Assembly (NCBI RefSeq): GCF_032854445.1
Contig: NC_088307.1
Location: 3,846,001 to 3,910,000, forward strand
DNA length: 64,000 nt
Direction of reading: 5' to 3'
Source: Liolophura sinensis
Taxonomy: Eukaryota; Mollusca; Polyplacophora; Chitonida; Chitonidae
A program made the translations under genes and the position numbers. The notes below the pieces were generated by a model. That model saw only the letters and a program-made list of their open reading frames with translations, ran no database searches and had not been told where the DNA came from. Positions 62,801-64,000 of this stretch are shown here, piece after piece (position 1 is the stretch's first letter; every line of letters begins with the position of its first letter).

Positions 62801-63236
62801 TTAGAAATTTAATCTAAAAGCATATTGTTTTTTCCTAACTGCTTTAATTAAAGCCATGTGACTAGTGCTGAGCACTAATCTATCCAATGATGAACTTTTG
62901 GGTCATCAGTAAAATGTCATATTGAAGGGTTGAAACCTGGAAAATATAAAAAGGCCTCTAGTGGAGTGAACATTTTCCGTGTCAACAACTGTTTACTAAC
63001 TTTTGAGGTCACTAAATGTACCATTATTTTATTCTGCTGATGTTGCAAGTAAAACAGGAAAATTTAATGTGAGAATAAATTCGTTGGGGAAATCCCTTTA
63101 AGCAATGTCAGAAGTCTTGGTGCACTAAATCCATCTTTGGGTTATTTCTTACAGGTGTCCATCCTAATCGTGTGAGTTATGTCGATGAGTTAGTGGTGCC
63201 TCTGCCCCAGTCTGTGTGGGAATATCTGCATGATAG
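41757..63236 (+). CDS. USP20/USP33: Ubiquitin carboxyl-terminal hydrolase 20/33-like, 18 coding exons, 3' end outside window
   Basis: Cysteine protease that removes ubiquitin from substrates. The vertebrate paralogues USP20 and USP33 act on pVHL-linked targets, receptors and deiodinase. About 770 residues are here: zf-UBP finger 8-86 (Cys/His set in exons 1-3), acidic linker 100-145, and a USP domain from [15 protein letters not shown] (catalytic Cys158) to GGHYTAYC (His646) and WYEFDD (Asp663). A Ser/Glu-rich insert of about 200 residues (250-449) splits it. CLTC (exon 9) and CEKC (exon 11) form the structural zinc ribbon. It ends in the AEPGPI...HGGVHP region that leads to the DUSP domains, lost beyond the right edge. 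All junction phases agree except at exon 6, which needs two one-base corrections. One ancestral gene in an invertebrate is expected, hence the joint symbol. Confidence 0.95.
41930..42670 (+). repeat. 24-bp AT-rich minisatellite in USP intron, about 31 copies
   Basis: Unit CCCATATGTATAAAATGTAA + TTTT; alternating unit types (CATTTATAAAATGC and ATGTATAAAGTG). As 24 is a multiple of 3 and stop words are scarce, both strands have open frames with an 8-residue repeat (KCNFPICI type, or GKLHFIHM type). Not considered genes. Confidence 0.95.
42671..43101. other. USP intron, nothing recognised
   Basis: Unique intron DNA ending in acceptor GTTTGCAG. Confidence 0.6.
43102..43218 (+). CDS. USP20/USP33: USP20/33-like exon 2 (zf-UBP centre)
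   Basis: Residues 28-66: [17 protein letters not shown], then [17 protein letters not shown]. Cys30, Cys33, Cys53, His60 and His64 are the zinc-finger pattern. Donor TGAG|GTGAGA, phase 0. Confidence 0.95.
43219..44142. other. USP intron, nothing recognised
   Basis: No repeat family or gene identified. Confidence 0.6.
44143..44243 (+). CDS. USP20/USP33: USP20/33-like exon 3 (zf-UBP end)
   Basis: [24 protein letters not shown]: His70 and Cys83/Cys86 complete the finger, with the Trp-Cys-Tyr signature. Ends CT|GTAAGT, phase 2. An imperfect copy of the exon tail and donor, CCACCCTGAGGGAAACACAC..TTTTGTAAGCC, lies at about 44308-44350. Confidence 0.95.
44244..45013. other. USP intron with an exon-tail echo
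   Basis: 44308-44350 resembles 44212-44249 (CACCCTGATGGAAACACACC..GTCCTGTAAG), suggesting a small tandem duplication of the exon 3 donor region. Otherwise nothing. Confidence 0.55.
45014..45153 (+). CDS. USP20/USP33: USP20/33-like exon 4 (acidic linker)
   Basis: [20 protein letters not shown], then [19 protein letters not shown]. This Ser/acidic linker ending K-P-R-G joins finger and catalytic domain exactly as in USP20/33. Donor AGAG|GTATGG, phase 1. Confidence 0.93.
45205..45969 (+). repeat. 41-bp minisatellite derived from a SINE head, about 18 copies
   Basis: Unit CACATGGCGGAGGTGGTTAG + CACGCCAGCGCAGTGCACTGA, period 41 (45378 to 45419). The first unit starts GAGGCCTCCATGGCAGAGGTGGTCAGCATGCCAGCGCAG and the last runs into CACAGGAGCCTTTCACCAATGCGGTC. 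It is thus the 5' tRNA-like head of the SINE whose body follows at 45970. Confidence 0.92.
45970..46192 (+). mobile_element. tRNA-derived SINE (family 1), body and tail downstream of its amplified head
   Basis: GGAGCCTTTCACCAATGCGGTC, CATGCTGGCTTCCTCTCTAGCGATACGTGGGAAGG, CACCATAATGCTGGCCGG, GATATTCTTGAGTACAACATAAAACACC, AATAAATAAAT tail. A further tail-like piece (AAAATTCTTGAGCATGGCAATAAACCACAG) follows to 46250. Confidence 0.92.
46540..46609 (+). CDS. USP20/USP33: USP20/33-like exon 5 (catalytic Cys box)
   Basis: [20 protein letters not shown] + LSN: the USP Cys box; the nucleophile codon TGT is at 46572-46574 (Cys158). Acceptor TTATCTAG, donor CTG|GTGAGT, phase 2. Confidence 0.97.
46641..46915 (+). 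mobile_element. tRNA-like SINE, another family (tentative)
   Basis: GTGGCAAAGTGAGTAAGGTT (A-box-like) and AAGGTTGCTGGTTCAACCCCAGG (B box) lie about 45 bases apart. A GC-moderate body follows (GGGACCTTGGCAACGATAAG, GTTTACCCCGGTTCTCCAGC). Possible SINE; only one copy seen. Confidence 0.45.
47116..47380 (+). mobile_element. tRNA-derived SINE (family 1), full length
   Basis: Head GGGCCTCTGTGGCACAGGTGGTTAGCG, the same GGCACAGGTGG variant that seeded the 41-bp array at 45205. Core and CCAATCAAATAAAATAAAG tail are complete. Lies 57 bases before exon 6. Confidence 0.95.
47438..47553 (+). CDS. USP20/USP33: USP20/33-like exon 6, frame broken by two extra bases
   Basis: Read straight, the exon starts [20 protein letters not shown] as expected, then loses similarity. 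Dropping one base from the CCC at 47496-47498 gives PMLSKSYL (47497-47520). Dropping T47521 gives [11 protein letters not shown] across the junction. This matches the family KSYxxLxxExWHKKRPS block. With both removed the exon has phase 2, exactly what exon 7 requires. Read as written, the mRNA meets TAA in exon 8 at 50138. It may be sequencing indels, a null allele or a decaying gene. Confidence 0.85.
47554..48325. other. USP intron, nothing recognised
   Basis: AT-rich. An open frame that runs on from exon 6 to 47885 is read-through of the intron. Confidence 0.55.
48326..48470 (+). mobile_element. SINE (family 1) 3' part
   Basis: AATGTGGGAAGGTCTTTCAGCAACCTGCAGATGGTCATGGGTTTCC, a C-run of 11, then CGTCGTCGTATAAGTGAAATATTCTTGAGTACGG and AATAAATAAATAAAT. 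Confidence 0.92.
49009..49087 (+). CDS. USP20/USP33: USP20/33-like exon 7
   Basis: (R)[20 protein letters not shown] + RGYSQQ: leads into the QQD box of the USP domain. Acceptor TTGTGACAG, donor CAGCAG|GTGAGT, phase 0. Confidence 0.95.
49190..49335 (+). mobile_element. SINE (family 1) 3' part, degenerate
   Basis: GCGTGTACGTTGAAAGATCTGCGGATGATTGTGGGTTTCTCC, CACCAAAATGCTGGCTACC, GAAAACACCAATGAAATAAATAAATAAAT. Confidence 0.85.
49740..49853 (+). mobile_element. SINE-like relic (family 1), very degenerate
   Basis: GACCGCTGTCATATCAGTAAAAACATTCTTGAGTGTGGCGTT resembles the core GCCGCCGTCGTATAAGTGAAATATTCTTGAGTACGGCGTA. No tail. Confidence 0.45.
49925..50035 (+). pseudogene. Decayed copy of the exon 8 start, with stop and AATAAA
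   Basis: 49967-50020 matches 50089-50142 at 45 of 54 bases, and the intron flanks match too (CAATCTGTTCATATCAG), with a 122-base offset. The copy reads [19 protein letters not shown] then TAA (50024-50026), in phase with exon 7. AATAAA lies at 50030 and 50034, within AAAACACTAATCAAATAAATAAA, which equals the SINE family 1 tail. Most likely a duplicated exon cut by a SINE tail. It could alternatively serve as an early terminal exon. Confidence 0.75.
50089..50734 (+). CDS. USP20/USP33: USP20/33-like exon 8 (QQD box and acidic insert)
   Basis: 646 bases. [20 protein letters not shown] completes the QQDTQEF box. It is followed by about 190 Ser/Glu/Asp/Thr-rich residues ([30 protein letters not shown]) and a basic end ([24 protein letters not shown]). 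This disordered insert within the USP domain is typical of USP20/33, variable in sequence and likely phosphorylated. Donor AAAG|GTATGA, phase 1. Confidence 0.95.
51139..51227 (+). CDS. USP20/USP33: USP20/33-like exon 9
   Basis: [20 protein letters not shown] + [10 protein letters not shown]: near-identical block in USP20/33. CxxC is half of the zinc ribbon. Acceptor TTTACAG, donor AGG|GTGAGT, phase 0. Confidence 0.97.
51636..51905 (+). mobile_element. tRNA-derived SINE (family 1), full length
   Basis: GGGCCCTTCGTGGCTAAGTTGGTTAGCGTGTTAGCGCAGCG head, GTGAGTTCAAGTCCAGCTC B box, complete core and CCAATCAAATAAATAAATAAAC tail. A small head insertion (TCTAACCTAACC) marks this copy. Confidence 0.95.
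52384..52430 (-). mobile_element. SINE (family 1) core fragment
   Basis: TATATGACAACAGCTGGCATTATGGTTGGAGAAAACTGGACAGAG parallels TATACGACGGCGGCCAGCATTATGGTGGGAGGAAACCGGGCAGAG. Confidence 0.55.
52563..52723 (+). CDS. USP20/USP33: USP20/33-like exon 10
   Basis: [20 protein letters not shown], then [30 protein letters not shown] is a USP hallmark. The stretch after WMR lacks about 8 residues found before the SWFxGP block in vertebrates. Acceptor TTGTGTAG, donor GAAG|GTAACT, phase 2. Confidence 0.94.
52824..53080 (+). mobile_element. SINE family 2 with recognisable tRNA-like head
   Basis: TATAGCTCAGTTGGTAGAGTG is an almost perfect tRNA D-arm/A-box. The B-box region is weak (ACGACTGCTTGACCC). 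The body matches 33085-33307 (CCATATCAGTATAATG, GAGGTGGAAATCCGT, GACTCCTTCGTTGTCATATGACTGAAATATTG). It ends TTAAACCCCAAGCACTTGCTCA. Confidence 0.88.
53610..53748 (-). mobile_element. tRNA-like SINE, another family (tentative)
   Basis: Minus strand: TTGGTGGCCTAATGGTTAAA (A-box-like), GGAAGACTTGGGATCAAAAA (B-box-like), then GGCGAGGCACCTCAAAGATT and TTGTTGCTGCCTCACTTGGC. Plausible SINE with one copy here. Confidence 0.55.
53814..53918 (+). CDS. USP20/USP33: USP20/33-like exon 11
   Basis: (S)[20 protein letters not shown], then [15 protein letters not shown]. Strongly conserved; CEKC completes the zinc ribbon with CLTC of exon 9. Donor AA|GTAAGG, phase 2. Confidence 0.97.
54484..54529 (+). CDS. 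USP20/USP33: USP20/33-like exon 12 (46 bases)
   Basis: [16 protein letters not shown], a microexon-sized piece bridging CEKCKK and the VLSIHLKRF block. Acceptor CATTGCAG, donor AGAG|GTATGT, phase 0. Confidence 0.95.
54665..55388 (+). repeat. 28-bp minisatellite in USP intron, about 26 copies
   Basis: TTCATGTCATGAGTGTTCAC + TGCTTATA. Variants GTACACTGTATA and CATGTGATGAG alternate irregularly, and a few units lost bases (near 55082, 55121). Confidence 0.95.
56054..56168 (+). CDS. USP20/USP33: USP20/33-like exon 13
   Basis: [20 protein letters not shown], then [18 protein letters not shown]. The L-x-HLKRF block is diagnostic of USPs. Donor AAAG|GTGAGA, phase 1. The exon's last 25 bases and the donor are the first unit of the tandem array that follows. 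Confidence 0.97.
56144..56392 (+). repeat. 31-bp tandem array spanning the exon 13 donor, about 8 copies
   Basis: Unit GAAATGAAACAGTACTTACA + CAAAGGTGAGA. Copy 1 is the exon 13 end plus its own 5' splice site; at least four later copies keep ACAxAxAGGTGAGA intact. Decay increases to the right. Confidence 0.95.
56553..56618 (+). CDS. USP20/USP33: USP20/33-like exon 14
   Basis: [20 protein letters not shown] + AG: the block before the catalytic His. Acceptor TTGTTTCAG, donor GGAG|GTTAGT, phase 1. Confidence 0.97.
56790..56840 (+). mobile_element. SINE (family 1) tail fragment
   Basis: GAGGCATAAAACACGAGTCAAATAAATGAATAAAT. Confidence 0.6.
57287..59356 (+). repeat. 40-bp minisatellite in USP intron, about 52 copies, with higher-order structure
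   Basis: Unit GACGAGTTGGCTAGTTCACG + CGTCCAGCATGCAACAATAG. Variants are GAACGAG, GGATGAGTGGTCAG (38-bp units), CACGTG/CACGCG and TTAACGCG. 57321-57520 and 57521-57720 look identical (a five-unit, 200-bp block). About 58515-58800 recurs about 400 bases later. The array occupies two thirds of the intron between exons 14 and 15. Confidence 0.97.
59357..59767. other. USP intron, nothing recognised
   Basis: Unique DNA before acceptor CTCTTTTAG. Confidence 0.6.
59768..59894 (+). CDS. USP20/USP33: USP20/33-like exon 15 (catalytic His/Asp)
   Basis: [20 protein letters not shown], then [20 protein letters not shown] + FYK. The His codon is at 59773-59775 (His646); Asp663 in EFDD. This completes the triad, so the catalytic site is intact. 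Donor AA|GTGAGT, phase 2. Confidence 0.97.
60407..60470 (+). CDS. USP20/USP33: USP20/33-like exon 16
   Basis: [20 protein letters not shown] + RE: a charged helical linker after the catalytic domain. Acceptor GGTTACAG, donor GAG|GTGAGG, phase 0. Confidence 0.94.
60471..62529. other. USP intron, nothing recognised
   Basis: AT-rich with scattered short frames; no repeat family identified by eye. Confidence 0.55.
62530..62635 (+). CDS. USP20/USP33: USP20/33-like exon 17
   Basis: [20 protein letters not shown], then [15 protein letters not shown]. Start of the first DUSP-type module (W-x-x-K-F). Acceptor TTCTTACAG, donor GGAG|GTTTGT, phase 1. Confidence 0.96.
63155..63236 (+). CDS. USP20/USP33: USP20/33-like exon 18 (last in window)
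   Basis: [20 protein letters not shown] + VWEYLHD, with AG left for the next exon. Donor ATAG|GTGGGT, phase 2. The rest of the DUSP modules lies beyond the window. Confidence 0.95.
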
Positions 63237-64000
63237 GTGGGTACATTTAAACATTGAGGTTTCTTTTGTACCTATCACTGGCGCAGTGTTCTAATTAAAA
63301 ATGGAACCCTTTGGGCGTATATGGAGCTTTTGAAATCTTGTAATTTCACACCATACTCCTGAATGGCAATTATGTTGAAATCAAACCAGACTGCCACAAC
63401 CAGACACCGTTGTGATATTATCAGTTTTACCCTAAATGACCTATTAATTCGACAACAAAAGAACATTTTTGGAGGCAAAGATATCTGATCAGATATTACC
63501 TCAGGGTGCTAAAATTTACATTTTCCCAGAAGGAAATCACCCTGCCTTCCAAACACCTCTCAAAGCACCTTTGTAAAATCAATAGAATTCCCAGAATCAG
63601 GACAAAGTTTAGGTCATTCAGGGTATATTTAAAGTGAGGCCAGTCCTTAATTGGAACCAGGTTCAATCCAGGACAATTCCCCGCCTTTTGCTGTCCATGT
63701 GACCTTGGGAGACAATATTAAATCTACTGTTTACATGGGCTATCTAAAGCTTGTGAAAAACCACTTGTCTTCCACTAAATGCTGTGCAAGTCTGACGTGG
63801 GAACTTGCTAAATGTCTGTGTTTACCAAGACAGCCCTGGGGCCTCTTACACGAAACCCTCTTAACGTTAAGAACACACAAGTACCATGGCAACCAGCACT
63901 GTAGGCATTATGTGGCTCTTGTGGGCCCAGTTTAATCCACAAATAGACTGACCATCATCATAAAGAGAAAAAATCTTGAGAGTAATCAAGACACATATAG
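63237..64000. other. USP intron, cut by window end
   Basis: A GGAACCAGGTTCAATCCAGG word near 63653 looks B-box-like, but no head was recognised. No exon seen. Confidence 0.5.

Overview
The window is nuclear DNA from an animal. Genes are split by GT-AG introns, there are no operons, and short interspersed elements (SINEs) and minisatellites are dense. The main SINE has a tRNA-like head, a conserved 3' core and an AATA-type tail. From general knowledge this resembles the Nin-DC-like SINEs of molluscs and other lophotrochozoans. A second SINE family ends in a CACTCACTCA-like tail. A mollusc, or a close lophotrochozoan, is the best guess; species cannot be read from the sequence alone.

Two real protein-coding genes are visible, both on the + strand. 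(1) A complete eukaryotic type II glutamine synthetase (GS) has six coding exons between 23848 and 34977, giving 368 residues with an intact frame. Its coding start lies just inside an exon whose 5' side is a splice acceptor (23836), so an upstream non-coding exon must exist. A textbook core promoter (CRE, E-box, CCAAT, GC box, TATA, then GTAAGT) at 10394-10737 is the best candidate, which would make a 13 kb first intron. (2) A USP20/USP33-type ubiquitin hydrolase runs from 41757 to beyond the right edge. Eighteen coding exons give about 770 residues: an N-terminal zf-UBP finger, a split USP catalytic domain with Cys, His and Asp all present, and the start of the DUSP-containing tail, which is cut off by the window end.

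Layout: 1-10.3 kb is repeat-rich intergenic DNA (SINEs, 28-, 26-, 31- and 25-bp minisatellites, a 29-bp perfect hairpin). 10.4-23.8 kb is the putative GS promoter and first intron. 23.8-35.9 kb is GS with minisatellites in its introns. 36-41.1 kb is intergenic, with foldbacks, SINE pieces and two protein-like minus-strand stretches of uncertain status. 41.1-41.3 kb holds a CTCF-like motif and a CRE cluster that look like the USP control region. 41.7-64 kb is the USP gene, with its introns swollen by minisatellites and SINEs.

No new multi-gene system is visible. The most unusual observations concern how repeats interact with the USP gene. One intron holds a 41-bp minisatellite grown out of a SINE's tRNA-like head. 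A 31-bp array re-copies the 5' splice site of a catalytic exon. A decayed copy of the exon with the QQD(A/T)xEF motif sits 122 bp upstream of the real one, with its own stop and AATAAA. One exon needs two single-base frame corrections to read as a USP. About fifteen minisatellite arrays in 64 kb is itself striking.
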